A stretch of DNA of 64,000 nucleotides. Source: Acidobacteriaceae bacterium (GTDB lineage Bacteria > Acidobacteriota > Terriglobia > Terriglobales > Acidobacteriaceae). Of this stretch, positions 45,798-55,680 are shown in pieces (the first letter of the stretch is position 1; each line of letters starts with the position of its first letter). The stretch covers positions 1-64,000 of the forward strand of contig JASHOC010000165.1 in the NCBI GenBank assembly GCA_030041305.1, read 5' to 3'. Both the position numbers and the translations under genes were made by a program. The notes under the pieces are model-generated. The model had not been told where the DNA came from. It saw only the letters and a program-made list of their open reading frames with translations, and searched no databases.

Positions 45798-46919
45798 ATG
45801 ATGAACTGTCTTGGTTTTGCGATTCCCTTTGCCTTTTTGGCCGGCCTGGCGCCGGCGTTTGGCCAGGCTGGCGCGGCGCAGCATCCGACGCGCCCTACGC
45901 CGCCGACGCGCGACCCGCACACGGCTGGATATGTGCAGGCCACCGAGCTGCCCGATGGCCAGCTTCCTCCGGCGAATGCGGACGGAAACTTTATCATCGG
46001 GCCCACGCATGCGCCGGCTGCGGAGTTGGAAGCGAATCCCAATGCGCCGCAGGGCGAGGTGTACGAGTTCGCCATGAGCTCGGCGGACAGCAAGTTCTAC
46101 CCAGGAATTGCGCGGGAGCTGGGGACGTTTGGGACGCCGGACCCGGAGAATCCCGCAAAGCTGATTGTGACCACCAGCCATCCTGCGCCGTATACGCGGC
46201 GGGTTGAGGTGTATGTGCCCAAACAGTATGTGCCGGGAACGCCGGCGCCCTTTATTGTGGGCGCGGATGGGCCGGACACGCTGCTGTTCGCAGCGCTCAA
46301 CAACCTGATCGCTGAGCATCGCGCGCCAGTGATGATCGCTATCTCCATCGGCAACGGCAGCGGCGACGCGCAGGGTAGCGAGCGGGGCTTGGAATATGAC
46401 ACCATGTCCGGCAAGTACGCGGAGTTTGTGGAACACGAAGTGTTGCCCGAGGTGGAAGCGCGATATCACGTGCAGTTGACGAAGGATCCGGATGGCCGGG
46501 CCACGATGGGCGGCAGCTCGGGCGCGGCGTGCGCGCTGATTATGGCCTGGTATCACCCGGAGCTTTATCATCGCGTGCTGTCGTATTCAGGCACGTTCGT
46601 CAATCAACAATGGCCGTATAATCCGAAAATTCCGCATGGCGCCTGGGAGTTCCACGAGAAGCTGATTCCCCATAGTCCGCGGAAGCCGATCCGGATCTGG
46701 ATGGAGGTGGGCGACCGGGACCTCGACAACCCCAATGTGATGCGCGACGGCATGCACGACTGGGTGGTCGCCAACGAAGACATGGCCAAAGTGCTGGCGG
46801 CCAAGGGCTATCATTACCAGTTTGTGTTCGCGCGCAACGCCGGACACACCGACCGCGCCGTAAAGGCTCAAACGCTGGCCGCGGCGCTCGAGTATCTGTG
46901 GCAGGGTTATCCGCGCTAG
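45798..46919 (+). CDS. Secreted alpha/beta hydrolase, enterochelin-esterase-like
   Basis: RRVEVYVPKQYVPGTPAPFIVGADGPD...DPDGRATMGGSSGAACALIMAWYHPELYHRVLSYSGTFV; signal peptide. Confidence 0.88.
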   Translation: MMNCLGFAIPFAFLAGLAPAFGQAGAAQHPTRPTPPTRDPHTAGYVQATELPDGQLPPANADGNFIIGPTHAPAAELEANPNAPQGEVYEFAMSSADSKFYPGIARELGTFGTPDPENPAKLIVTTSHPAPYTRRVEVYVPKQYVPGTPAPFIVGADGPDTLLFAALNNLIAEHRAPVMIAISIGNGSGDAQGSERGLEYDTMSGKYAEFVEHEVLPEVEARYHVQLTKDPDGRATMGGSSGAACALIMAWYHPELYHRVLSYSGTFVNQQWPYNPKIPHGAWEFHEKLIPHSPRKPIRIWMEVGDRDLDNPNVMRDGMHDWVVANEDMAKVLAAKGYHYQFVFARNAGHTDRAVKAQTLAAALEYLWQGYPR

Positions 46920-47129
46920 CGGGATCCCGGAACGCTTCTTCAGGGCGAGCTTGAGCGGTTCGATCGGATCGGAACGCCAGAGAAACTTGTGCTACTATCC
47001 CTGCAAGCGAATCGCGGCACTGCTTGAATCCATCGATTTTGGCGGTCAGCTCGACGTGCGGTTGCGAGCGCCGCGCTGGATGTCTCGGAGGCCAAGGCCT
47101 GCGGCGAGTCGCACGCGACGAGGCCTTCC

Positions 47130-48158
47130 ATGATCAATCAGCTACGCCCCTTGAGTTTGGGTGAAATCCTCGACCGGACGGCGCAGCTTTACCGGCGCAA
47201 TTTCTGGCTGTTTGCCGGAGTTTCCGCGGCGCCCACGGGCGTGATCGTGGGATTGTCGGCGGGGCTTGGAGCGGTTCTTGCCGCCACGGTCATCACCCGG
47301 CATGGAATCGGGCAAATGGGCGCCGCGGCTGGGCTGGCGGGCGGGCTGTTATTGGTTGTGGCGGCTCCGCTGCTCGTGGCTGCGCTGGTGTTTTCGCAAG
47401 CCGGACTGACGCGGGCGGCGTTGAGCGCGCACAATGGCCAAACCCTCAGCATCCGCGCCGCGCTTGGGGGCGTGCGGCCGCGCTTCGGGCGATATCTGTG
47501 GCTGCTGGTGTTACAAGGGCTGCTGGCGGCTGGAATTCCGGGCGTGATCGCCGCGGGCGCGATTGCGGGTCTCGCGGCGTTGTTGCGGTTGGCCGGCGGA
47601 GGCTCCGGCGCCGGGTTCGGGTTTCTGATTTTTCTGATCCTGGCCGCGGCGATCGCAGCAGCCGTTTGGCGGGCGCTCGGCTATGCGATGAGCCTGGCCG
47701 CGTGCGTGGTGGAGGAAAAGACCGCATGGGAGTCGATTCAGCGCGCAATGAAGTTAAGCCAGGCGGCGCGTGGACGAATTTTCGTCATGTTTCTGCTGGT
47801 GTGGGCGCTTTCGCTGGTGTTGTCGATGGTGGTCTACATTCCGGTGGCGATTATGGCGGGGATTGTGGGAGCCATGGGGCACGGGGCGCAATACGCGGCG
47901 GTGGTGCTGATTTCGGCAGAAGCCCTGAATGTTCTAGGAAACTTCGCCCTGCAAACGCTCATTGCGCCGGTATATCTGATCGCGCTGCTGCTTTTCTATT
48001 TCGACCAGCGGGTGCGCACCGAGGGGTACGACATCGAGCGCATGATGGAAGAAGCCGGATTAAGTCAATGGGCGAGAGCGGAAGCCTCACCCGGCTTGCC
48101 GAACGGCGACGCGCCTTCTGCGCCGGCGATGACCCCTGATACCGTGAAAGAGCTATGA
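47130..48158 (+). CDS. Multi-TM protein at the head of the MoxR operon
   Basis: MINQLRPLSLGEILDRTAQLYRRNFWLFAGVSAAPTGVIVG...; ~6 hydrophobic segments; ATGA overlap with the next gene. Confidence 0.82.
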   Translation: MINQLRPLSLGEILDRTAQLYRRNFWLFAGVSAAPTGVIVGLSAGLGAVLAATVITRHGIGQMGAAAGLAGGLLLVVAAPLLVAALVFSQAGLTRAALSAHNGQTLSIRAALGGVRPRFGRYLWLLVLQGLLAAGIPGVIAAGAIAGLAALLRLAGGGSGAGFGFLIFLILAAAIAAAVWRALGYAMSLAACVVEEKTAWESIQRAMKLSQAARGRIFVMFLLVWALSLVLSMVVYIPVAIMAGIVGAMGHGAQYAAVVLISAEALNVLGNFALQTLIAPVYLIALLLFYFDQRVRTEGYDIERMMEEAGLSQWARAEASPGLPNGDAPSAPAMTPDTVKEL

Positions 48159-49228
48159 ATCCTCCGCGGGCGAATTCATTCCGGCGCCGGCGGGCGCTGG
48201 CCACACTTGCCGCAGCACTGCTTGCCGCCGCGCCGGGCGAGTGCGCGATGGCAGGCAAACTGGAGGCGGGACGGGCGAACGGCAGCGTGGCGCATTACCA
48301 AAAACACCTGGCGCAACTCGACGCTGTGGTGGCTGCTTGCGCGAAGATGCGCACAGCAGCGGCCTGCAATCCAGCGCTGATCGGCCCGGACGATGAAGTC
48401 GCCTTGGCAGCGGGCGGAGGCGTGGAGCAGCGGCGGATTGGTTACGACTGGCTGCGTGCTCTGCTGGCGCGGGCGGGAGGCAAGGGAGCAAAATCGCAGC
48501 CAAACACTGGGCCAGTCCCGGCGCCCGTGGTGAAGACGCGCATCCTGGAGATGGGTGAACTGCTCAACCTGGCGCGGCAACGGCTGGCGGAGGACGCGCA
48601 GGAGGCCGCCGCGCCGCCGGCCGGGCCCAGCTACGCATCGCAGCGCGCCGCGCTCAAGACGATTCTCGCGCAACGGGAGTTTCGCGCGGTGGGCGAGGAA
48701 ACCGCCCGCGAGCGCTTTGTGGAGTGGCTGGATGCCGCCCTGAACGAGATGCTCGGCCGACTGGTGCGCCTGGGAGAACGCGAGCCGTGGATCGCTGTTG
48801 CGTTTCGCGCGCTGTTTTTGGGTGGGGTGTGCCTAGGGCTGGTGTGGGCGCTGGTGCGCGTCGAACGGCGGGCGCGGATTCGCCTGGTTCCCGATGCGCC
48901 GCCGGCCGCAGGAACCCAGCGGCTGCGCGAGTGGCAACTGTGGCTCAAGGACGCGCGCGCCATGGCGGCCACGAATCATTGGCGCGAAGCGATTCATTTC
49001 GTGTACTGGGCGGCGGTGGCGCGGCTGGAGTCGCAGCATCTGTGGCCGGCCGACCGGGCGCGCACGCCGCGCGAAGTTGTGCGCCTGCTGGCGGGCGGCG
49101 ATCCGCGACGGCAGAGCCTGGCCGCGCTGACCAGCAGTTTTGAACGGACCTGGTACGGGGGAAACGCGGCGGACGCAGCCGATTACGAAACGGCGCTGGT
49201 GCTGGCCGCCGCGCTGGGAGTGGAATGA
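48155..49228 (+). CDS. DUF4129-type transglutaminase-associated protein
   Basis: C-terminal region REWQLWLKDARAMAATNHWREAIHFVYWAAVARLESQHLWPADRARTPREVVRLL...LTSSFERTWYGGNAADAADYETAL; operon context. Confidence 0.75.
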   Translation: MNPPRANSFRRRRALATLAAALLAAAPGECAMAGKLEAGRANGSVAHYQKHLAQLDAVVAACAKMRTAAACNPALIGPDDEVALAAGGGVEQRRIGYDWLRALLARAGGKGAKSQPNTGPVPAPVVKTRILEMGELLNLARQRLAEDAQEAAAPPAGPSYASQRAALKTILAQREFRAVGEETARERFVEWLDAALNEMLGRLVRLGEREPWIAVAFRALFLGGVCLGLVWALVRVERRARIRLVPDAPPAAGTQRLREWQLWLKDARAMAATNHWREAIHFVYWAAVARLESQHLWPADRARTPREVVRLLAGGDPRRQSLAALTSSFERTWYGGNAADAADYETALVLAAALGVE

Positions 49229-50430
49229 AGCTGCCGGACTCACTGGACGCGCGTGACCGCAAGCTGCTGCTGACATGCCTGGCGGCGGTGATGGCGCTGG
49301 CATTGATAATGGGGGTTCTGGCACGCAATCAGAATCGCGATGACAATCCACTGCCCAGCAGCTATTTAACGGGTCGTCACGGAGCGCGCGCGGCCTACGA
49401 TCTGCTGGCGGCGAGCGGATATCACGTCAGGCGGTGGGAGCAGCCCCTGGGCGATCTGGCGCATATGGCGAACGCGCAAACAGTGGTGATCTTCGCCGAT
49501 CCGTTTCCGAACAGCCCTGCGGATTTTAAGGCAGTCCAGGAGATTGTTCATCGCGGAGGACGTGTGCTGGTGACGGGCGCGACTGGAGGTGAGCTGGCCC
49601 CGGGCGGGGCCGTGCGGCCGGCGACGGAGTTTCGGATGGCGGCGTGCCGGCTGACGCCGGAGGGCCTGGATGAGCTGGCCGGCTCTGGCCAGGTGTGGAT
49701 GGCTCCGGCCGCGGAGTGGACTCTGGGCAACCCGCTCTACCGCATCGAATACGACTGCGCCGGGGAGCCGGCAGTGGTGGAGTACGACCAGGGCGCGGGA
49801 CACGTGGTGTGGTGGGCCAGTGCAACGCCGCTCGAGAACGGCTCGATTGGCCGCGACGGCAACCTGGCGCTGTTTCTGAATGCGCTGGGACCGCACGCCG
49901 AACACCGCTTCTATTGGGACGAGTCGTTGCATGGCGAAACGCGCTCGGAGTGGTTTTATGCGCGGGGCGCGGCCATGAACCTGCTGTTGGCGGGGTTGGC
50001 CGCAATCGGGATGCTGGTGGTTTTCAGCTTCAGCCGGCGGAGCGGACCCGTACGCGATATGCCGGCGCCGACGCGCGCCACACCGGTGGAATTTCTGGAG
50101 GCACTGGGTTCGTTGTACGCCAAGGCAGGTGCGGCGGCGACGGCGGTCGCGCTGGCTTATGAGCGGTTCCGGCGGCGGATGAGCGAGCTGAGCGGATGCA
50201 AGGGCCAACAGATGAGCGCTGACGAGCTTGGAGCGCTGTTGAGACGGCGGTTTCCGCAGGCGGGAACGGAACTCGAAGAGGATTTGGCAGCATGCGAGGA
50301 GGCGGCGAATGAAGAGCGCCTGGCGCCGAAACGGGCGCTGGCGCTGGTGCAGGCGCTCGATCGGCACGGCGCGCTATTGGCCGCCTTGGCGCTGGGGAGA
50401 GGGACAACGAAGGCAAGGAGAGCTCGATGA
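49225..50430 (+). CDS. DUF4350-type protein
   Basis: NPLPSSYLTGRHGARAAYDLLAASGYHVRRWEQPLGDLAHMANAQTVVIFADPF; single TM NLLLAGLAAIGMLVVFSFSRR; operon context. Confidence 0.75.
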   Translation: MKLPDSLDARDRKLLLTCLAAVMALALIMGVLARNQNRDDNPLPSSYLTGRHGARAAYDLLAASGYHVRRWEQPLGDLAHMANAQTVVIFADPFPNSPADFKAVQEIVHRGGRVLVTGATGGELAPGGAVRPATEFRMAACRLTPEGLDELAGSGQVWMAPAAEWTLGNPLYRIEYDCAGEPAVVEYDQGAGHVVWWASATPLENGSIGRDGNLALFLNALGPHAEHRFYWDESLHGETRSEWFYARGAAMNLLLAGLAAIGMLVVFSFSRRSGPVRDMPAPTRATPVEFLEALGSLYAKAGAAATAVALAYERFRRRMSELSGCKGQQMSADELGALLRRRFPQAGTELEEDLAACEEAANEERLAPKRALALVQALDRHGALLAALALGRGTTKARRAR

Positions 50431-51434
50431 GCGAGGAGGAGGTTTTGGAACCGGAGACGCAACGCCCAGAAGCGCCTGCAGCGCTAGCGGCGACGCGGCA
50501 GTTGGTCGCGCAGGCGCGTACGGGGTTGGGGCGCGTGATCGCCGGACAGGAAAATGCGATTGGCGAAGTGCTGGCGGTGGTGCTGGCGCAGGGGCACGGA
50601 TTGCTCGAGGGCGTGCCGGGAGTTGCGAAGACCCTGATGGTGAAAGCGGTGGGGCGGCTGCTGGGACTCGAGTTCCAACGCGTACAGGCCACTCCGGATC
50701 TGATGCCTGCCGACATTCTGGGGACTTCGATTCTGACCCCGGGAGCGGATGCGTTTACGTTTCACAAGGGACCGGTGTTTACCGATCTGCTCCTGGTGGA
50801 CGAGATCAACCGCATGCCGCCGCGGACGCAGGCGGCGCTGCTCGAGTGCATGGAAGAGCGGCAGGTGACGAGCGACGGCGTGCGGCGGACGTTACCGGCT
50901 TGGTTTACGGTCTTCGCCACGCAGAATCCTATCGAGTTTGAGGGCACCTATCCGTTGCCCGAGGCGCAGCTTGACCGTTTCCTGCTCAAGATCAAAGTGA
51001 ATTATCCGACGCCGGCCGAAGAGCGGGCGATGCTGGAGCGGCATCATGGCGCGAGCGCCGCGGGAATCTTGGAAGATGCGGCAATTGAGCCGGTGGCCGC
51101 CGATCTGCTGACGGCGGCGCGCGATGAGATTCGCGCTGTCCGCGTTGCATCCGATCTCTACGACTACATTCTCGAGCTGGTGCGGCGCACGCGCGAGTGG
51201 CCGATGTTGGGGTTGGGCGCGAGCCCGCGCGCGGCCATTTGCCTATTGCGCGTGGCGCAGGTCCTTGCGGCTTTCGAAGACCGCGATTACCTGGTCCCCG
51301 ACGACGTGAAACGGGCCGTTCTACCGACGCTGCGCCATCGGATTCTGATCAAGCCGGAGGCGGAGCTGGAAGGTTATGACGCCGATCGCGTATTGAGCGA
51401 TGTGCTGGCCGCGGCGGCAGTGCCGAGAGGGTGA
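50427..51434 (+). CDS. MoxR family AAA+ ATPase
   Basis: VIAGQENAIGEVLAVVLAQGHGLLEGVPGVAKTLMVKAVGRLLGLEFQRVQATPDLMPADILGTSI...FTDLLLVDEINRMPPRTQAALLECMEERQVTSDG. Confidence 0.96.
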   Translation: MSEEEVLEPETQRPEAPAALAATRQLVAQARTGLGRVIAGQENAIGEVLAVVLAQGHGLLEGVPGVAKTLMVKAVGRLLGLEFQRVQATPDLMPADILGTSILTPGADAFTFHKGPVFTDLLLVDEINRMPPRTQAALLECMEERQVTSDGVRRTLPAWFTVFATQNPIEFEGTYPLPEAQLDRFLLKIKVNYPTPAEERAMLERHHGASAAGILEDAAIEPVAADLLTAARDEIRAVRVASDLYDYILELVRRTREWPMLGLGASPRAAICLLRVAQVLAAFEDRDYLVPDDVKRAVLPTLRHRILIKPEAELEGYDADRVLSDVLAAAAVPRG

Positions 51435-52852
51435 TGGCGGGGTCGCTCCAACCCGAGCGGGTGCGCGCGGTTTGTCGGGCGCGGGGACGGTTTGCATTTG
51501 GCCTCACGGCGCGGACGATCTGGTTATTGGTGGCCGGGCTGGCGCTGGCGCTGCCGGGGTTCTTTGATGCGCGTCTTGCCTATGGGATGTTGGCGTGGGA
51601 TGCCTTGGTGATGACCGCCGCGCTTTGGGATGGTTGGCGGCTGCCCGCGCCAGCCGCGATCACGATGGAACGCTCGTGGAGCAACGCGCCCTCGCTCGAT
51701 AGTGAAACCGAGATCGAACTGGCCGTTGAGCAACAGAGCGGAATAGCGCTCGAATGCCGAATAACGGATGATTTGCCGGAGGCGCTGGCGCCCGCGCCGG
51801 CCACGGACAAGCTGCTAGCGCTCTCCGGCAGGCGCGCGACGCTATGCTCCAAGATCGAGCCGCGCGAACGCGGGGACGCGCGCGCGGGCAGTGTTTATCT
51901 CCGCTACGCCTCGCCGCTCGGGCTGGTGGAGCGGTGGGCCGTGGCGGGGCTGGAGCAGACGGTGCGTGTCTACCCGGCGCTGCGCCGCGGCGAAGACCAG
52001 AAAATCTATCTCGCCCGCGGCCGCCAGGTTGACTTGCAGCTTCGCCAGGCGCAACAGCGGGGCTTGGGCCGGGATTTCGAAAGCCTGCGAGACTATCTGG
52101 AGGGCGACGACCTGCGCGATGTGTGCTGGACGGCGACGGCGCGGCGCGGCCAGCTCATCACGCGCCGCTACCGGACCGAGCGCAGCCAGGCGGTGTGGAC
52201 GGTGATCGACGCGGGCAGGCTGCTGCGCGCCAGGATTGTGCCGCAGGCCGGTGGGGCGGGTGGACAACCGGAGGCGCGGCGCGTGGCGCACTCGAAGCTC
52301 GACCACGCCTGCTCGACGGCCGTGGCGCTGGCGCAACTGGCCCTGTTCTCAGGCGATCGCGCGGCATTGCTGGTTTACGGACAGAATGTGCAACAGCGGG
52401 TGTTGCCCGGCCGCGGAGCAGCGCATCTACGGCTGATTGTGGAGGCCCTTGCGCAGGCGCGGGCCGAGTTGAGCGAAGCCGACCATCTGCGCGCCACGGC
52501 GGTGCTGAACCGGCTGCAGCCGCGCCGCGCGCTGATTTTGTGGATCACCGATTTGGCGGAGACGGCGATGCGGCCTGAAGTGGTGGATGGCGCGCTGCAG
52601 TTGTTGCGCCGGCATGTGCTGCTCTTTGTCGCCATGGCTCAGCCGGACGTGACGGCAATCGCCAATCAGCGGCCGAAGAATATCGACGAGATGTTCCGGG
52701 CCGCCGCCGCGCAGGAGCTGGCGGGACGGCGCGAACTTCTGCTCGCCCGTTTGCGCGAACAGGGCGCGCTGACGCTCGATCTCGATCCGGGGCACTTGAC
52801 CTCAGCGGTATTGAATGAGTATTTGAGAGTGAAAGAGCGGGCGATGGTGTGA
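51431..52852 (+). CDS. DUF58 domain-containing protein
   Basis: LGRDFESLRDYLEGDDLRDVCWTATARRGQLITRRYRTERSQAVWTVIDAGRLL. Confidence 0.93.
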   Translation: MMAGSLQPERVRAVCRARGRFAFGLTARTIWLLVAGLALALPGFFDARLAYGMLAWDALVMTAALWDGWRLPAPAAITMERSWSNAPSLDSETEIELAVEQQSGIALECRITDDLPEALAPAPATDKLLALSGRRATLCSKIEPRERGDARAGSVYLRYASPLGLVERWAVAGLEQTVRVYPALRRGEDQKIYLARGRQVDLQLRQAQQRGLGRDFESLRDYLEGDDLRDVCWTATARRGQLITRRYRTERSQAVWTVIDAGRLLRARIVPQAGGAGGQPEARRVAHSKLDHACSTAVALAQLALFSGDRAALLVYGQNVQQRVLPGRGAAHLRLIVEALAQARAELSEADHLRATAVLNRLQPRRALILWITDLAETAMRPEVVDGALQLLRRHVLLFVAMAQPDVTAIANQRPKNIDEMFRAAAAQELAGRRELLLARLREQGALTLDLDPGHLTSAVLNEYLRVKERAMV

Positions 52853-52908
52853 AGGGGCAGAGATCGGGGTCAGTGTGGACGCCGATCAGGGGCAACGATG
52901 CGCTTGTT

Positions 52909-54456
52909 TTATGGCAACTGGGTGACGTCCCAGCCGCCACCCAGGGAGCGGACCAGGCCGACGCTGGCGGCGAACTGGCGGGTTTGGAGGTTGATGGCGG
53001 TGAATTGATCCTGGAGCAGGGTTTGTTCGGCGGTGAGGACTTCGAGGTAGCTCGTGACTCCGCCGCGGTAGCGCTGGTTGGAAAGATTGAAGGAGCGTTG
53101 CGCGGAGGCGACGGCGGTCTGTTCTACGTTCGCTTCCTGTTCGAGAATGCGCAGAGACGAGAGCTGGTCTTCGACATCTTCGAAGGCCGAGAAGACGGTG
53201 TTGCGATAACCGGCGACCTGGGCTTCGTAGGTGTGGCGGGCCTGATCGGTGAGGGCGTGGCGCTGACCGGCGTCGAAGAGAAGCTCTGTGGCCTGGGCGC
53301 CCAGACTCCAAAGCGAGCTTGGGCCTTGAATCCACGTTCCTGGACTGGTGCTTTGAAAGCCGCCGGTTGCACCCAGGGAGATGCTGGGATAAAAAGCGCT
53401 GACGGCGATGCCGATTTGCGCGTTGGCGGCGTCGGTAAGGCGCTCCTGAATCGCGATATCAGGCCGGCGTTCGAGCAGTTGCGATGGGACTCCGGTGGGG
53501 ATTTTGGGCAGAGGCAGGTTCAGGGGCGAAAAGGGAATGCTGAAGCTGGGCAAGCTGTAATTGGCGATGGTCCCGATGGCGTGCTCGAACTGGGCGCGGG
53601 CCACGCCGGCGTCGACCAATTGGGCGCGGACGGTTTCGAGCTCGGTTTCGGCCTGGGCCACGTCGACCGCCGTGGCCACGCCGCCGGCCAGCCGCTGCTG
53701 AGTCAATTGAAGCTGGTGTTCGAGGTCGGCGACCGTGTCGCGCAGGAACTGGATTTGCGAATCGAGGCCACGCAGCTCGAAGTAGTCGCTGGCCATTTCG
53801 GCTTGCAGGCCCAGGTCCACGTTGGCCGCTTGGGCGGCAGTGGCCTGAGCGTTGGCGCGGGCCTGCTCAACGGTGCGCCGGATGCGGCCGAAGAAGTCCG
53901 GTTCCCAGCTGGCCTGACCCTGGAGAACCAGGTCGCTGTAGATGGTGGGATCTGCCTTGTTGAAGAGCGGCTCGTTTGCCGAGTACTTCAACTCCGTTGG
54001 AGAAACCTGAGCGGAGACGGTGGGATAGAAATTGGCGCGCGCCGCGGCCACCTGGTCGCGTGCGGCGTAATAGGTTTCCAGCGCCTGGCGCAATTGCACG
54101 TTGGTGGTGGCGATGCGGTCCTCAAGCCGGTTCAGCGCCGGATCGCCGTAGATCTCCCACCAGTTGCCTTTTAACATGCCGTCAGAGGGGTTGGCCGGCG
54201 TCCAAGTCCCGCCGGGCGGATTGGGTGGAGGGACGACCGATGAGGCTCCCATCTCCTTATAGGCTGGCGGAGCATTGAAGCTCGGGCGCTGGTAATTGGG
54301 CCCGACGGGTTTGCATCCGGTGAGTAAGGCGAGTGCGATCAAACCGAGCAGGCAAACGCCCGTTGGCCACGGCCACGGATAACGCTGGCGGTGAGCTTTG
54401 GCGGTGCGGAATGACGGGATGGGTTGGCGATGTTCCCTGGCGCCCGAAAGCCGCAT
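52909..54456 (-). CDS. RND efflux outer membrane lipoprotein (NodT/OprM-like)
   Basis: LLTGCKPVGPNYQRPSF lipobox; ERRPDIAIQERLTDAANAQIGIAVSAFYPSISLGATGG; LSNQRYRGGVTSYLEVLTAEQTLL. Confidence 0.93.
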   Translation of the reverse strand: MRLSGAREHRQPIPSFRTAKAHRQRYPWPWPTGVCLLGLIALALLTGCKPVGPNYQRPSFNAPPAYKEMGASSVVPPPNPPGGTWTPANPSDGMLKGNWWEIYGDPALNRLEDRIATTNVQLRQALETYYAARDQVAAARANFYPTVSAQVSPTELKYSANEPLFNKADPTIYSDLVLQGQASWEPDFFGRIRRTVEQARANAQATAAQAANVDLGLQAEMASDYFELRGLDSQIQFLRDTVADLEHQLQLTQQRLAGGVATAVDVAQAETELETVRAQLVDAGVARAQFEHAIGTIANYSLPSFSIPFSPLNLPLPKIPTGVPSQLLERRPDIAIQERLTDAANAQIGIAVSAFYPSISLGATGGFQSTSPGTWIQGPSSLWSLGAQATELLFDAGQRHALTDQARHTYEAQVAGYRNTVFSAFEDVEDQLSSLRILEQEANVEQTAVASAQRSFNLSNQRYRGGVTSYLEVLTAEQTLLQDQFTAINLQTRQFAASVGLVRSLGGGWDVTQLP

Positions 54457-54457
54457 C

Positions 54458-55675
54458 TTACAGGCCTCCGTCGGTCGAAGCGGCCGGGCCGGGATGGACG
54501 ACGGTGACGCGTTCGCCGTCGATGAGCGAATCCGGAGGATCCTGAATGACCTGGTCGCCGGGGTTGAGGCCGCTGACAATCTGCACCGTAGCGCCGTCAT
54601 CTTCGCCGATGATCACCGGAACCAGGTGAGCCGTGTTGCCGTTGACGACGATGCCCACGCGCAGGCCTTCCTTGCGGAAGATCAACGCGGCGACCGGCAC
54701 TACAAAAGTGGGGCTGCTGGGCGGGGTCTTGAAATGCACCTGAGCCAGCGAACCGGGCATCAATTCTCCGGAACGGTTGTCCACGTCGATTTCGACCAGC
54801 AGCGTGCGGGTGGCGGGATCGATGGCGTCGGCGGTGCGCACCAGGGCGCCCGAGAAGGTCTTGCCGGGGTGCTCGGGGAAGGTCAACGGAATCTTCATTC
54901 CGCGCTTGACGGATTGCGAGTAGACCTGGGGAACGTTGGTGTAAACGCGCAGCGTCTCGAGGGCCTGCATGTGGAATAGCTCCGTCCCGGCGCCCTGGTT
55001 AATGAGTTGGCCGGTATCCACGTTACGCGCGGTCACCACGCCATCGAAAGGCGCATAGACCTGCTCGAAAGACTGCAGCTCCTTGAGTCGCTGCACGTTG
55101 GCCTGCGCGGAACGAACCGCTGCCGCAGTGGCCGCGGCCTGATTGACGAAAGTGTCGGTATCCTGCTGGCTTACCGCGTCCGACTTCACCAGGTCGGTGT
55201 AGCGCTTGGCCTGGATCTGCGCGATATTGGCATTGGCTTGCGACGTCGCCAGGTCTTGCTGCGCCTGGCGAAGCTGCTGGTCCAGCTCAGGGGTGGCGAT
55301 CACGGCCAGCAAGGCGCCTTTCTTCACCTTCGCGCCGATGTCGAAATACCAGTGGAGCAGGTAGCCGTTGGTGCGCGCATAGATGGGCGAATCAGTGTAC
55401 GCGGTGACGTTGCCGGGAAGCACGAAATTATCAGTGGGAGCGCCCTGTATGGCGGAGGCTACGCTGACAGTGGGCGCGGCCATCGCCTCGGTGCGGTCGG
55501 CCAGCACGGTGTCGGCATGCGTGCGGTGCACGATGCCGATCCCGGCCAGCAAGCCCAGAATAGCCAGCACCACGGCAACACCAGCGATGGTCCTGCGGCC
55601 CGAGATGGGCTTCGCCTCGGGCGGGGCGTGATGACTGTCGGCTGGTGGTGTCTGCGAATGGGATGCTTCGTTCAT
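54458..55675 (-). CDS. RND efflux periplasmic adaptor (HlyD/AcrA family)
   Basis: VTAYTDSPIYARTNGYLLHWYFDIGAKVKKGALLAVIATPELDQQLRQAQQDLATSQANA...YAPFDGVVTARNVDTGQLINQG. Confidence 0.94.
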   Translation of the reverse strand: MNEASHSQTPPADSHHAPPEAKPISGRRTIAGVAVVLAILGLLAGIGIVHRTHADTVLADRTEAMAAPTVSVASAIQGAPTDNFVLPGNVTAYTDSPIYARTNGYLLHWYFDIGAKVKKGALLAVIATPELDQQLRQAQQDLATSQANANIAQIQAKRYTDLVKSDAVSQQDTDTFVNQAAATAAAVRSAQANVQRLKELQSFEQVYAPFDGVVTARNVDTGQLINQGAGTELFHMQALETLRVYTNVPQVYSQSVKRGMKIPLTFPEHPGKTFSGALVRTADAIDPATRTLLVEIDVDNRSGELMPGSLAQVHFKTPPSSPTFVVPVAALIFRKEGLRVGIVVNGNTAHLVPVIIGEDDGATVQIVSGLNPGDQVIQDPPDSLIDGERVTVVHPGPAASTDGGL

Positions 55676-55680
55676 GAGGG

